A DNA stretch of 64,000 nucleotides from Rikenellaceae bacterium (GCA_003542575.1 DPKJ01000003.1:1-64000); one strand, 5' to 3'; shown: positions 52,058 through 61,507, counted from the first letter of the stretch. Notes: generated by a model from the sequence alone, not told the origin. Made by a program: numbers and translations.

Positions 52058-53923
52058 ATGGCAAAACAACTATTTGCTGAGTTTCAACCTGTTCCCACAA
52101 CACAATGGGAAGAGGTCATAAACAAGGACCTTAAAGGGGCCGATTATGAAAAGAGACTCGTATGGAAGACAATGGAGGGATTTGCAGTTCGCCCTTACTA
52201 CAGAGAAGAAGATCTCGAGAAGCTGAACCATATAGGAAGCGCGCCGGGATCTTTTCCGTTTGTAAGGGGAGTAACCGAGGGCAATAACTGGCTGGTACGT
52301 CAGGGCTACTGCGCCTGGGAGAGCGTTGAAAAGGCAAATGAACAGGCCGTTGACGGTCTCAGGAGAGGTGTAGAGTCAATCGCATTTTGCATTGACGGAA
52401 ATGCAGAGATATGCATTGGAGAGATGTCGATTCTTTTAAAAGGTATAGACCTTTCAAAAACTGAAGTTAACTTTGAAGGGTGCTCTTGTGCAACAGCAGA
52501 GATTATTGCATCATTCCTTCATGTAGCCTCTTCTACAGGCGTTAAACCCACTCAAATAAAGGCATCATTCGATTTTGATCCTTTAAACAAACTTACAACA
52601 ACAGGTAACTTTTGCTGCTCTGAACACAAGGCAACAATTAAAAAGAGCATGGATCTGGTTAAGGATTATCCCGGAATCAGAGTTATTGGAGTAGAAGGGT
52701 ATGCATTTAATGATGCAGGAAGCACAATTGTACAGGAGCTTGGTTTCTCAATTGCAGCAGGCAGCGAGTACATTAACATGCTTACTGAGATGGGCTATAC
52801 AGCAGATGAAGCAGCTTCGAGAATCAAGTTTACATTGGCAATCGGGCCAAACTACTTTATGGAGATAGCAAAGTTCCGTGCGGCAAGATTACTTTGGGCT
52901 AACGTAGCAAAAGAGTACGGAGCAAAAGAGACAGAATCACAAAAGATTAATATACATGCTGTTACCAGCCAGTGGAACATGACCGTTTATGACGCATATG
53001 TTAATATGCTCCGCGGCACAACCGAGGCGATGAGTGCAGCTCTTGCAGGTGTAAGCTCACTTGAGGTACTTCCTTTCGACTATATTTACCGTGAACCGGC
53101 AGAGTTCAGCAACAGAGTTGCCAGAAATACTCAGATAATTCTAAAAGAGGAGTCTCATTTCGATAAAATTACTGACCCTGCAGCAGGATCATACTACATA
53201 GAGACTCTGACAGCCTCTGTAGCTGAGCAGGCGTGGAAGCTTTTCACAGCCGCTGAAGAGAAAGGTGGTTATATTAATGCATTCAAACAGGGTTATATTC
53301 AAGGTGAAATAAAAGCTGCATCTTCAAAAAGAGATTTGAATATAGCAACAAGAAGAGAGATTCTTCTTGGAACCAACCAGTATCCTAACTTTAACGAAAA
53401 GGCAGAAAAAGAGGTAACTCTTGATGTTGTTACTCGCGGAGCAGACTGGAAAAAGAGCGAAAATCCTATAGCAGAACCTATTGAAAAATACCGTGGTGCA
53501 CAGGCATTCGAATCACTTCGCTTTGCTACAGAAAGTATGGGACACACTCCTACTGCATTCATGCTAACCTTTGGAAATCTTGCATTTGCAAGGGCAAGAG
53601 CACAATTCTCATGTAACTTCTTTGCAGTAGCCGGATTTGAGGTTGCCGACAATAACCGCTTTGCTTCAGTTGAAGAGGGAGTTGAGGCAGCACTTAAGGC
53701 CAAAGCAGACATTATTGTAGCCTGCTCGTCAGATGATGAATATAATGTAGCAATGCCAAAGATTAAAGAGTTGGCAGGTGACAGGGCAATAATTGTAGTT
53801 GCCGGAGAGCCTGCCTGCAAAGATGAGCTAATTGCTGCAGGAATTACAAACTTCATAAGCGTTAAGAGCAATGTGCTTGAGACACTTAAGCAGTATCAGG
53901 ATTTAATGGTAAGTAAGAAATAA
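52058..53923 (+). CDS. mutA: Methylmalonyl-CoA mutase small subunit
   Basis: 621-aa subunit of the heterodimeric mutase that interconverts succinyl-CoA and methylmalonyl-CoA in propionate metabolism. It has the TIM-barrel domain (TVYDAYVNMLRGTTEAMSAALAGV, ITDPAAGSYYIETLT) and a degenerate C-terminal cobalamin-like domain. The B12-ligating DxHxxG is absent, as expected for the non-catalytic subunit. mutB follows by 11 bp. Confidence 0.95.
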   Translation: MAKQLFAEFQPVPTTQWEEVINKDLKGADYEKRLVWKTMEGFAVRPYYREEDLEKLNHIGSAPGSFPFVRGVTEGNNWLVRQGYCAWESVEKANEQAVDGLRRGVESIAFCIDGNAEICIGEMSILLKGIDLSKTEVNFEGCSCATAEIIASFLHVASSTGVKPTQIKASFDFDPLNKLTTTGNFCCSEHKATIKKSMDLVKDYPGIRVIGVEGYAFNDAGSTIVQELGFSIAAGSEYINMLTEMGYTADEAASRIKFTLAIGPNYFMEIAKFRAARLLWANVAKEYGAKETESQKINIHAVTSQWNMTVYDAYVNMLRGTTEAMSAALAGVSSLEVLPFDYIYREPAEFSNRVARNTQIILKEESHFDKITDPAAGSYYIETLTASVAEQAWKLFTAAEEKGGYINAFKQGYIQGEIKAASSKRDLNIATRREILLGTNQYPNFNEKAEKEVTLDVVTRGADWKKSENPIAEPIEKYRGAQAFESLRFATESMGHTPTAFMLTFGNLAFARARAQFSCNFFAVAGFEVADNNRFASVEEGVEAALKAKADIIVACSSDDEYNVAMPKIKELAGDRAIIVVAGEPACKDELIAAGITNFISVKSNVLETLKQYQDLMVSKK

Positions 53924-53934
53924 TATTATCGGCT

Positions 53935-56061
53935 ATGCGACCAAAATTTACAGATATAAAATATAACGGAGGAGCTGCACCTGCAAAAGGTGAACAGCCG
54001 GTTTGGATGACACCTGAGCAGATAGGCCTTAAAGGCACTTATACTGCTTCTGACCTTGAAGGTCTCGAGCATATGAATTTTGCAGCAGGTATTCCGCCGT
54101 TTTTGCGCGGACCATACAGCACAATGTACGTAATGAATCCTTGGACTGTCAGACAGTACGCCGGTTTCTCAACAGCAGAGGAGTCAAACGCATTCTATAG
54201 AAGAAACCTTGCTGCAGGGCAGAAGGGTCTATCAGTAGCATTTGACCTTGCAACACACCGCGGTTATGATGCCGACCACCCAAGGGTTGTAGGTGATGTA
54301 GGAAAAGCAGGAGTAAGCATTTGCAGTGTAGAGGACATGAAAGTTCTTTTCAACCAGATTCCTCTCAACAAAATGTCGGTATCAATGACAATGAACGGCG
54401 CCGTACTTCCAATACTGGCATTTTACATTGTTGCCGGAATGGAACAAGGGGCAAAACTTGAAGAGTTGTCAGGTACCATTCAGAACGACATTCTAAAGGA
54501 GTTTATGGTTAGAAATACCTACATCTATCCTCCTGATTTCTCAATGAGAATCATTGGCGACATATTTTCATACACAGCTCAGAAAATGCCAAAATTCAAC
54601 TCAATCTCAATTTCGGGTTACCACATGCAGGAGGCAGGAGCAACCTGTGATATAGAGATGGCATATACTCTTGCCGACGGTCTTGAGTACCTGAGAACAG
54701 GAATTGCAGCAGGAATGGATGTCGATCAATTCGCGCCACGTCTCTCATTCTTCTGGGCAATAGGTATGAACCACTTCATGGAGATTGCAAAGATGCGCGC
54801 TGCAAGAATGATCTGGGCAAAACTTGTAAAACAATTCAACCCTAAGAATCCTAAATCAATGTCTCTGAGAACGCACTCGCAGACATCAGGTTGGTCACTT
54901 ACAGAGCAGGACCCATACAACAACGTAGCCCGTACATGTATTGAGGCAATGGGAGCAGCCCTGGGACACACCCAGTCACTCCACACTAACGCTCTTGACG
55001 AAGCAATCGCACTACCGACAGATTTCTCTGCACGTATCGCAAGAAATACTCAGATTTATCTTCAGGAAGAGACCCAGATCACCAAATCACTTGACCCTTG
55101 GGCCGGCTCATACTATGTTGAGAAGCTCACAGCAGATATTGCAGAGCGAGCATGGGGACATATTGAAGAGGTTGAAAAACTGGGCGGAATGGCCAAGGCA
55201 ATTGAGACAGGTATTCCTAAACTCAGAATTGAAGAGGCAGCTGCACGTAAACAGGCAAGAATTGACTCAGGAATCGACTCTATTGTAGGTCTTAACAAAT
55301 ACCGTCTTGAGAAAGAGGACCCATTGGAAATTCTTGATGTTGACAACTCTATGGTAAGAGAGTCGCAAATTGCAAGGCTTAAAGAGCTTCGCGCAAACCG
55401 CGACGAGGTTAAGGTTAAGGCAGCTCTTGCAGCAATTACAAAGGCTGCTGCAGAAAAGAGCGGCAACCTTCTAGAACTTGCCGTTGAGGCAGCCCGTTTA
55501 AGGGCTACTCTGGGAGAGATCTCAGATGCTTGCGAAGAGGTAGCAGGAAGATATAAAGCAATAATTCGTATGAACACAGGTGTTTATTCAAGCGAGGTCA
55601 AAAATGACAGCGAATTCGAAAAGGCAAAGAGTCTGGTTTCTGAATTTGCGAAAAAAGAGGGCCGTCAGCCAAGAATCATGATTGCAAAACTTGGACAGGA
55701 CGGTCACGACCGCGGAGCCAAAGTGGTTGCAACAGGTTATGCAGACTGTGGCTTTGATGTTGACATGGGACCACTGTTCCAGACTCCTGAAGAGGCTGCA
55801 AAACAGGCTGTTGAAAACGATGTACACATTGTTGGAGTTTCATCACTGGCTGCAGGTCACAAGACACTAGTACCTCAGATTATGGGAGAACTTAAGAAGC
55901 TGGGACGTGAAGATATCATGGTAATTGTTGGAGGAGTTATTCCTGCACAGGATTATGATCAGCTTTACAAAGCCGGAGCCGTTGCAATATTCGGCCCCGG
56001 AACTTCGGTAACAGGCGCCGCCATTAAACTAATGGAACTTCTTCTGCAAAAATTTGAATAA
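53935..56061 (+). CDS. mutB: Methylmalonyl-CoA mutase large subunit
   Basis: 708-aa catalytic, adenosylcobalamin-dependent subunit. The N-terminal substrate region has PWTVRQYAGFSTAEESN, the barrel shows SISGYHMQEAGA and RTHSQTSGWSLTEQDPYNN. The C-terminal B12-binding domain has GQDGHDRGAKV with D589, H591 and G594 (DxHxxG) and the later VGVSSLAAGHKTLVPQI and GGVIPAQDY. With mutA it forms one operon ending in a strong terminator. Together with the B12 riboswitch at 58.8 kb it shows dependence on cobalamin. Confidence 0.97.
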   Translation: MRPKFTDIKYNGGAAPAKGEQPVWMTPEQIGLKGTYTASDLEGLEHMNFAAGIPPFLRGPYSTMYVMNPWTVRQYAGFSTAEESNAFYRRNLAAGQKGLSVAFDLATHRGYDADHPRVVGDVGKAGVSICSVEDMKVLFNQIPLNKMSVSMTMNGAVLPILAFYIVAGMEQGAKLEELSGTIQNDILKEFMVRNTYIYPPDFSMRIIGDIFSYTAQKMPKFNSISISGYHMQEAGATCDIEMAYTLADGLEYLRTGIAAGMDVDQFAPRLSFFWAIGMNHFMEIAKMRAARMIWAKLVKQFNPKNPKSMSLRTHSQTSGWSLTEQDPYNNVARTCIEAMGAALGHTQSLHTNALDEAIALPTDFSARIARNTQIYLQEETQITKSLDPWAGSYYVEKLTADIAERAWGHIEEVEKLGGMAKAIETGIPKLRIEEAAARKQARIDSGIDSIVGLNKYRLEKEDPLEILDVDNSMVRESQIARLKELRANRDEVKVKAALAAITKAAAEKSGNLLELAVEAARLRATLGEISDACEEVAGRYKAIIRMNTGVYSSEVKNDSEFEKAKSLVSEFAKKEGRQPRIMIAKLGQDGHDRGAKVVATGYADCGFDVDMGPLFQTPEEAAKQAVENDVHIVGVSSLAAGHKTLVPQIMGELKKLGREDIMVIVGGVIPAQDYDQLYKAGAVAIFGPGTSVTGAAIKLMELLLQKFE

Positions 56062-56080
56062 CAGATTTGCTAAGTCTATA

Positions 56081-56115
56081 AAAATCCCCGCCTTTTTAAA
56101 ATGCGGGGATTTTTT
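56081..56115. terminator. Bidirectional terminator between mutB and nrdG
   Basis: AAAATCCCCGC (56081-56091) and GCGGGGATTTT (56103-56113) form a perfect stem with T-runs on both strands, serving two convergent operons. Confidence 0.85.
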
Positions 56116-56587
56116 ATCTTAACTTTTTCAAAAAAAGGTGTGTAATATCCTTAAACTCCCCTTGTTCGATTTGATACATTCTCTGATTTGTTGATGGCGA
56201 ATTAAGTCCCCCTCTCTCTCTTATATATTCTCCAAGTTTAATATAGTTAAAACTCTTAGGGGTACAGCTTTCCGGGAACATATTGTTTCCTGAGTACCAT
56301 GCTGTCTTAATTCCGCCTCCGGATAATTTCTCTACATAAATAGCCAACTCTTCTACTCTATCCGGAGAAGAATCTCCTCCCATAAAACATATACAGGTTA
56401 TTAAGCCACCATACCTTTTATATAATTTATTCAATTCTGTTTCGTCTAGTATTACTCCAATGTCCTCCCTTAACTCCGGCGAATGACAATCAATACAATA
56501 GTTTGGACAATTAGAGATATTAACAGCCAATGTTGTTTCACCGGGTATTTCCTGAAAAACAATATTATAATCAACATATTTAAGCAT
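56114..56587 (-). CDS. nrdG: Anaerobic ribonucleotide reductase activating protein
   Basis: 157-aa radical-SAM activase that generates the glycyl radical on NrdD. The 4Fe-4S motif is NCPNYCIDCHSPELRE (CxxxCxxC), and the glycine-rich SAM site is CFMGGDSSP. It overlaps nrdD by 8 bp downstream. Length matches short NrdG proteins. Function requires anaerobiosis. Confidence 0.93.
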   Translation of the reverse strand: MLKYVDYNIVFQEIPGETTLAVNISNCPNYCIDCHSPELREDIGVILDETELNKLYKRYGGLITCICFMGGDSSPDRVEELAIYVEKLSGGGIKTAWYSGNNMFPESCTPKSFNYIKLGEYIRERGGLNSPSTNQRMYQIEQGEFKDITHLFLKKLR

Positions 56588-58655
56588 AATACCTCGATGA
56601 AGCCTCTTTTTGCCTCCCTTCAGAAAAATTGCTAATACGCTTTAAATAACCAATAACCCTGATTAGATAGTCAAGATTGGTTCCATTACACTTTGGGCAA
56701 TTTTTGAGATTTTGTTTATCAATATGGCCACAATCATTACATACAGTATTTGGAATATTAAATGTAAAATAATTACATCCCTCTATTGAAGCGACCTTTA
56801 ACAATTGCCTGTATTGATCCCGGGAGAGATGTTCTTCAAGATTAAGATGCAGCGCTGAGCCTCCGGTAAGATGCTCAATATAATCTCTTCCATGCAAACG
56901 AAACTTATCAAGTATATTAAGAGAGTTGTCTTCAACAATATAGAAATAGCTATTATAGCAATAACGTTTAACAGTATACCCATCTTCTCTGTCCCACTTT
57001 GCATGCTTTATCCCAACGTTTTCTGCCGGAATCATCTCGCAGTTAAACATAATATCCTTAGTCCGAAAACTCTTGTTTTGATTTTCAATCAAACCCAAAA
57101 CCTCTTTAACAAAATTTTTGTAGCCAGGATTGTCGTTTACCTCTATCCCTAAAAATTCGGCTGCTTCAACAAGGCCATTCACTCCAATTGTAAGATACTG
57201 ACGTTCAATATTAATATAACCTGCATCAAAAAGGGGCAACATTCCTCTCTCTTTTATTGACTTAAGATTCTCGTTGTAAGCAATTTGAACCTCATGAACA
57301 TGGCCAGTAATCTCTTCCAGAAATTTCAAATAATTAATTCCATTTTTCACCGCATATTGAATTGTTCGATTCAGGTTTATAGTAAGTACACTTTTTGACC
57401 CTGTAGAAACTCCTCCTGCACCTAAAGTATAGCTGAAACCATTGTCCTGTATCTCATTTCTCAAGCGACAGCAACTACTTAAAGAGTCTGCATTATCACT
57501 CATATATGTAAAAAATGAGTGACCCTGCGAATACATTGTGGCAGTAAATTCTCCATACTCTTTGTCCTTAACATCTCCATTTTCAGCAAGAAGGGCCATT
57601 GTTTCAACCGGAAATGTAAGTACTGCTTTGGTTCTTTCATTGTTAAACCAAACCATAAACCTTCTTTGTAACCAGTCAAGAGATTTCCAGCATGGCTTGG
57701 AGCCATCAGGAAAAATAAAGTTTTCGAAAAGGCTCTCAAAATAGTATCTGTCATAATATGAGATATTCCAGAACACTGCCTGATAGTTTCTTGCACCGGT
57801 AGGTTGATTTATTGAATATACAACCTGCTCAAAGCAATCAGTAATCACCTTATCCAAAGTTCTTTGCTTCATTGATAAATCAACTATTTTTTCTGTATCA
57901 AGATAATACTTTTCACCATACTCTTTGGCGATAAAATAGTTGAGGTACATCAGAAACTCCGGAGTGGCGCATGCTCCGCTTAACATGCTTGACACCATAA
58001 ATACCATGTTTACAAACCCTCCACAAAAAGACTTCAGATTTGTTGGTGCTTTGGAATTTCCTCCGATAGACATTGTTCCACTTGTTAGCCATGGATACAT
58101 TGTAATGCTGGCGCAGTAATTTGCAAGACTAGTTTCGTCATTTTTATAGATAAAGTGGTTGTTAAGAAGTTCCAAATATCTGTCAGAAAACTCTTTCCCA
58201 TACATATCTTTAAGTTTATCACATAGCATTCTCCTGTTAAGTCTTATGTAATTTGACTTTGGAAGTTCACCCATCAATGTTGCAAGGTTTTTATTTTCAA
58301 CATTGGCATTTGCGTCATATTTACTACCTGTAGCAGCATTGCCAGCATCGCAATATTCAATAAGAAATCTGAGTTTCTCCTGAACCTCCCTGTCCTCTGA
58401 ATGTTTTTGCCTGTAAAGCATAAATGATTTTGCGACTGAGAAGTACTTTTCAGCCATTAATGCCACTTCTACCTGATTCTGAACATCTTCTACTGTCATA
58501 TTTTTGTTGATAGTGACCCTGCTCAGAACATCAGTTAAAATATCCTGAGTAGCAAAACTTCCGACAGACAAAAATGATTTGGAAATTGCGTTTTTGATTT
58601 TGTTAATTGAAAAGAGTTCTTTCTTTCCATCTCTTTTAATAATAAATAGCTCCAT
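56580..58655 (-). CDS. nrdD: Anaerobic (class III) ribonucleoside-triphosphate reductase
   Basis: 691-aa glycyl-radical enzyme making deoxyribonucleotides without oxygen or B12. An N-terminal ATP cone (FIIKRDGKKELFSINKIKNAI) is followed by the catalytic barrel, the zinc site CNDCGHIDKQNLKNCPKC and the glycyl-radical loop RVIGYLKRIS with Gly 669. It overlaps nrdG by 8 bp. The cobalamin riboswitch 150 bp upstream, in the same direction, should reduce expression when adenosylcobalamin is plentiful, presumably because a B12-dependent class II reductase is encoded elsewhere. Confidence 0.95.
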   Translation of the reverse strand: MELFIIKRDGKKELFSINKIKNAISKSFLSVGSFATQDILTDVLSRVTINKNMTVEDVQNQVEVALMAEKYFSVAKSFMLYRQKHSEDREVQEKLRFLIEYCDAGNAATGSKYDANANVENKNLATLMGELPKSNYIRLNRRMLCDKLKDMYGKEFSDRYLELLNNHFIYKNDETSLANYCASITMYPWLTSGTMSIGGNSKAPTNLKSFCGGFVNMVFMVSSMLSGACATPEFLMYLNYFIAKEYGEKYYLDTEKIVDLSMKQRTLDKVITDCFEQVVYSINQPTGARNYQAVFWNISYYDRYYFESLFENFIFPDGSKPCWKSLDWLQRRFMVWFNNERTKAVLTFPVETMALLAENGDVKDKEYGEFTATMYSQGHSFFTYMSDNADSLSSCCRLRNEIQDNGFSYTLGAGGVSTGSKSVLTINLNRTIQYAVKNGINYLKFLEEITGHVHEVQIAYNENLKSIKERGMLPLFDAGYINIERQYLTIGVNGLVEAAEFLGIEVNDNPGYKNFVKEVLGLIENQNKSFRTKDIMFNCEMIPAENVGIKHAKWDREDGYTVKRYCYNSYFYIVEDNSLNILDKFRLHGRDYIEHLTGGSALHLNLEEHLSRDQYRQLLKVASIEGCNYFTFNIPNTVCNDCGHIDKQNLKNCPKCNGTNLDYLIRVIGYLKRISNFSEGRQKEASSRYYA

Positions 58656-58773
58656 ACCGTTTTAAATTAAAATAATCCAATCCCTAAAAAGGTTAAAATT
58701 ATCGGATGGATGCGGGAAAAGAAGGATGTGGTTTTGAATTAAAAATGAAACAGCCAAAACTCATCCTGTTGCC

Positions 58774-58790
58774 TTTCGCCCGAAAGCACC
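58774..58790 (-). promoter_or_regulatory. Small hairpin after the cobalamin riboswitch aptamer
   Basis: Minus-strand GCTTTCGGGCGAAAGGC can pair its ends (7 bp, small loop). It lies between the aptamer and nrdD and is not followed by a T-run, so it could belong to the expression platform. Confidence 0.4.
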
Positions 58791-58801
58791 GGATTAATAT
58801 T

Positions 58802-58970
58802 GTTTTGGCAGGTCTTCTGACTTGTTTCCTCAAATGCGCCTTCCCAACCAAAAAGGTCAGTGGCAAAGATGCATTGTAGTTATTGAAACTTACAGCTACG
58901 GGGATAGTTCCTGATTTTAACAGGATTCCCTTTTAATCCCTACTGATTAAACAGCAACAGGAACCAAAAT
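58802..58970 (-). promoter_or_regulatory. Adenosylcobalamin riboswitch upstream of nrdDG
   Basis: Read on the minus strand, the segment shows the aptamer parts in order: GGGATTAAAAGGGAA, the CCCCGTAGCTGTAA core, the B12 box GCCACTGACC, GGGAAGGCGCA, and the closing AAGTCAGAAGACCTGCC. Outer bases TTTTGG (near 58970) and CCAAAA (near 58802) form P1. The 58656-59089 interval holds this, the leader to nrdD and an upstream promoter-like TTG...TACTTTG near 58976-59010, but no gene. Confidence 0.93.
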
Positions 58971-59089
58971 CGTAACAAAGTAATATATTCCAATTAGGAT
59001 ATACAAATTAACACCAACTCATTTATCAACAAACCTCACTTATAATTGTGCATAAAAGCGCCATTAGATCATTATCCCTTTATGATGTG

Positions 59090-60184
59090 TTAGTTGAGAT
59101 TATAAAAGATGATATAAAGTAACAGCACAATAGATGAGAGAACAATCATCTGATAAACAAAAAAGGCAAGCCCCATTTTAAGAACTACTGAACTCCATTT
59201 TGCCCGGTAAAGCTTTCTTGCACCAATGATCTGATAGACTGGGAATGCCAGGAGGAGCCAAGCTTCATAAATGGTCTCTTTTGCCGGAAAGATAAGTGTA
59301 ATTATGATCTGAATTGAGAAAATAAAGAACAAAAAAGCATGCTGGTTAAGCGAAAATATAAAATGTCCCAGATAATGTCTCTGATACTTTCTGAATAAGA
59401 ACCATAGTAACATGGCATACAGGGGCATCATCAAAATCAATGCCCACGACAGATATGTGAAAAATCTTGAAATGTAAAGCTCTTTATTTGCTTTAATGTC
59501 TTCAATTTTTTTGGTGTTCTTGGTGTTTTTGCTCTTCTTTAACTTGTCTGTTTTTACTTCACGCGGTTTTAAATCATTTGTTTTGAGATCGGTTGACGCT
59601 ACAGACTCCGGAACCACATCAATACTTTTTTCTGTTTTTACACCCTCCTCTTTATCTTGAACAGAAATTAACTTTATATTAGAATCCGAATTAACTGATA
59701 ATCTTAAAAGAAGGAAAAAGATAAAGCTTATAAAAAGGTATAGTCTGAATGGTGGCATATACCTCACCCTCTTTCCGGAGATATAGTCAAGAGCCATCTC
59801 TCCGGGTTTAAAAAGTATCGACTTGAGTGATTTCCAGACTCGGGTGTCAAATGCCACCATATTAGCCATAGCATCTACAATTAAAACACTTACAGGCCTG
59901 TCAAAGTCTTTTGCTGATTGTCCGCAGTTATTGCAGAAGTGACCTGTAAACTCGTTTTCGCAGTTTTTGCAAATGTGTTTCTCTTCGTTTGACGAAACAG
60001 CCTCACCATCACTAGCAATCTCATTGTCAGCATTGGGGCTATCTGCCCCATTGTTTTCTACTACAGTCCGGGAATCAGAATCAATTGTTATGCCTTGTTC
60101 TGGTATTTCCGGCGTTGAATCAGATCTATTATCCTCTCCGTTGTTAATTTTGTCAGAGAGATTGCCGCTATTTTGGTTTATCAT
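59090..60184 (-). CDS. DUF3667 family zinc-ribbon membrane protein
   Basis: 364-aa protein. A long acidic N-terminal segment (1-67) precedes a zinc ribbon, HICKNCENEFTGHFCNNCGQ, and the family stretch VSVLIVDAMANMVAFDTRVWKSLKSILFKPGEMALDYISGKRVRYMPPFRLYLF. Four hydrophobic segments follow, with a Lys/Asp-rich loop after the first. DUF3667 is common in Bacteroidota and has no known function. It reads in the same direction as the SMP-30-like gene, 20 bp downstream of it. Confidence 0.85.
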   Translation of the reverse strand: MINQNSGNLSDKINNGEDNRSDSTPEIPEQGITIDSDSRTVVENNGADSPNADNEIASDGEAVSSNEEKHICKNCENEFTGHFCNNCGQSAKDFDRPVSVLIVDAMANMVAFDTRVWKSLKSILFKPGEMALDYISGKRVRYMPPFRLYLFISFIFFLLLRLSVNSDSNIKLISVQDKEEGVKTEKSIDVVPESVASTDLKTNDLKPREVKTDKLKKSKNTKNTKKIEDIKANKELYISRFFTYLSWALILMMPLYAMLLWFLFRKYQRHYLGHFIFSLNQHAFLFFIFSIQIIITLIFPAKETIYEAWLLLAFPVYQIIGARKLYRAKWSSVVLKMGLAFFVYQMIVLSSIVLLLYIIFYNLN

Positions 60185-60204
60185 AAAGTTTAAGTTTATT
60201 CAGT

Positions 60205-61152
60205 TTAGAATTCTATTACCTCAAAACAACCTCTGTCAGCAAGGGTAACATATGCCTTTTTGTAGTCATTTGAAAAGGTGATGTTGGTAGGGAGTTTGCC
60301 TTTCAGAAGATATTCTGCAGTAATGGTTCCGGAAGGAGACAATTTAACAACCGTTCCCTTTCCGTGGCGTGTTATGTATAGGTTACCGACAGGGTCACAC
60401 CTCATGCCATCCATCCCAAAGTCATCAAATTTATAAAAGAGTCTTTTCCCGGTAACGTTTCCGTTGGGAAGAATATCGTAAACCCATACATTTCGCTGAA
60501 TTGATTCATTAACATAAAGCAGTTTGCCATCGGGGCTCACCTCTACTCCATTTGTGGTTCCCATATTTTTTTCAAGAAGGGTAACCTTACGGTCTAATGT
60601 TATCATCCACAGCATTCCGGTTGAATCTCTCCATGCCGGGTCGCTTGCATAGATAATTCCTGTTACAGTTGAAATAGTAAGGTCATTTGGCTGATTCATT
60701 TCAGAATTATGGGCATAGACCTCAATTTGCTTGTTATCCGGATTAACTCTAAGAATGTTATGTTTGGTGTAATCAGCAATATACATTTTTCCATCCCGGC
60801 CAAACCTGATTCCATTACCAACAGAACCTTGTGGCAACATTACAAATTCAGAGACAATTCCTTCGGGAGTAACTACTCCGATTGTGCCCTGTTCTCTGAA
60901 ATTAACAGCATACAAATTGCCTTTTTTATCAACTGCAGGCCCCTCCATACCTTTGGTGAAAGAGCCCTCGGGCAGTAAATCTGTCACTCTGTAGGCAGGA
61001 TCTGTACAAGTCTCGCAACCATCACCCACCGCACCTCTTCTAAAGTTGTTGTAACTATTTTCCTGTGCGGTAATCATCAACGGAAAGATTATCATAAGCA
61101 GTACCAATACTAGAAAATCGTGTTGAAATATGATTGATTTATTTTTTTTCAT
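60205..61152 (-). CDS. SMP-30/gluconolactonase-like secreted beta-propeller
   Basis: 315-aa secreted protein. A signal-type N-terminus (FLVLVLLMIIFPLMITAQ) is followed by repeated propeller blades such as MYIADYTKHNILRVNPDNKQIEVYA and LYITRHGKGTVVKLSPSGTITAEYLL. The arrangement resembles the SMP-30/gluconolaconase/LRE family, with metal-site-type residues in NQPNDLTIS and NGVEVSPDGKLLYVNES. Probably a periplasmic lactonase-like or binding protein. I start at the ATG 61152, directly before the signal peptide; the longer reading adds 13 residues. Confidence 0.8.
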   Translation of the reverse strand: MKKNKSIIFQHDFLVLVLLMIIFPLMITAQENSYNNFRRGAVGDGCETCTDPAYRVTDLLPEGSFTKGMEGPAVDKKGNLYAVNFREQGTIGVVTPEGIVSEFVMLPQGSVGNGIRFGRDGKMYIADYTKHNILRVNPDNKQIEVYAHNSEMNQPNDLTISTVTGIIYASDPAWRDSTGMLWMITLDRKVTLLEKNMGTTNGVEVSPDGKLLYVNESIQRNVWVYDILPNGNVTGKRLFYKFDDFGMDGMRCDPVGNLYITRHGKGTVVKLSPSGTITAEYLLKGKLPTNITFSNDYKKAYVTLADRGCFEVIEF

Positions 61153-61239
61153 CGTTTTATGTAAGTTGTAAATAACTGACAAATATACCAATTATACATA
61201 AATGATAAAAAAGAAAATTATTAAACACGTATAATAAAT

Positions 61240-61270
61240 TTGGATTTTTTAATTACAATTCATAACTTCG
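61240..61270 (+). promoter_or_regulatory. Candidate promoter of the met/thr operon
   Basis: TTG at 61240-61242 and TAACTTCG (one mismatch to TAnnTTTG) at 61263-61270, 20 bp apart, start transcription shortly before the leader peptide ATG at 61289. Confidence 0.5.
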
Positions 61271-61288
61271 CCCCCGACAGATCAATAA

Positions 61289-61423
61289 ATGCTAAGAGAG
61301 AACAACATACAATCATGTAAAGGCAGAAATAACTCTGCCCGTATCTCTTTTTCTTCCATAGGCATTACGATTTTCACATCCACAACGATGATGATGCGAA
61401 TGCATCGCAAGATGCATAGCTAG
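61289..61423 (+). CDS. 44-codon leader peptide rich in Ile, Thr and Met (candidate attenuator)
   Basis: Small gene of 44 codons that starts MLRENN, runs through ISFSSIGITIFTSTT and ends MMMRMHRKMHS before TAG. Thirteen of residues 19-42 are Ile (4), Thr (4) or Met (5). These three amino acids come from the aspartate pathway that the downstream operon serves. The layout is that of a ribosome-stalling leader peptide like E. coli thrL, extended to methionine. The role is inferred; the composition and position are seen directly. Confidence 0.65.
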   Translation: MLRENNIQSCKGRNNSARISFSSIGITIFTSTTMMMRMHRKMHS

Positions 61424-61461
61424 TTTCGGGTTCTTACGCAGAACCATTGGGCTTTGCCCAA
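61395..61461 (+). promoter_or_regulatory. Hairpin series of the met/thr leader
   Basis: Over the Met codons two hairpins exclude each other: TGCGA/TCGCA (61395-61409) and ATGCATC-GCAA-GATGCAT (61400-61417, perfect 7 bp with a GNRA loop). Next are GGTTCT/AGAACC (61429-61445) and TTGGGC/GCCCAA (61447-61461). None is followed by a T-run, so control could be by another termination mode or by translation. Confidence 0.5.
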
Positions 61462-61507
61462 AAATCCCCTTCAAGAGATTTCGTAACCCTTAAATCATCA
61501 TCAATCA

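Noticed and set aside
53299..55577. Long open frames antisense to mutA and mutB (190 and 154 codons)
   Set aside because: They are complementary-strand shadows of highly biased coding sequence, with no domain, promoter or start context.
61240..61507. SAM or T-box riboswitch upstream of metY
   Set aside because: No SAM aptamer core or T-box motif could be found; the leader peptide and simple hairpins explain the region better.
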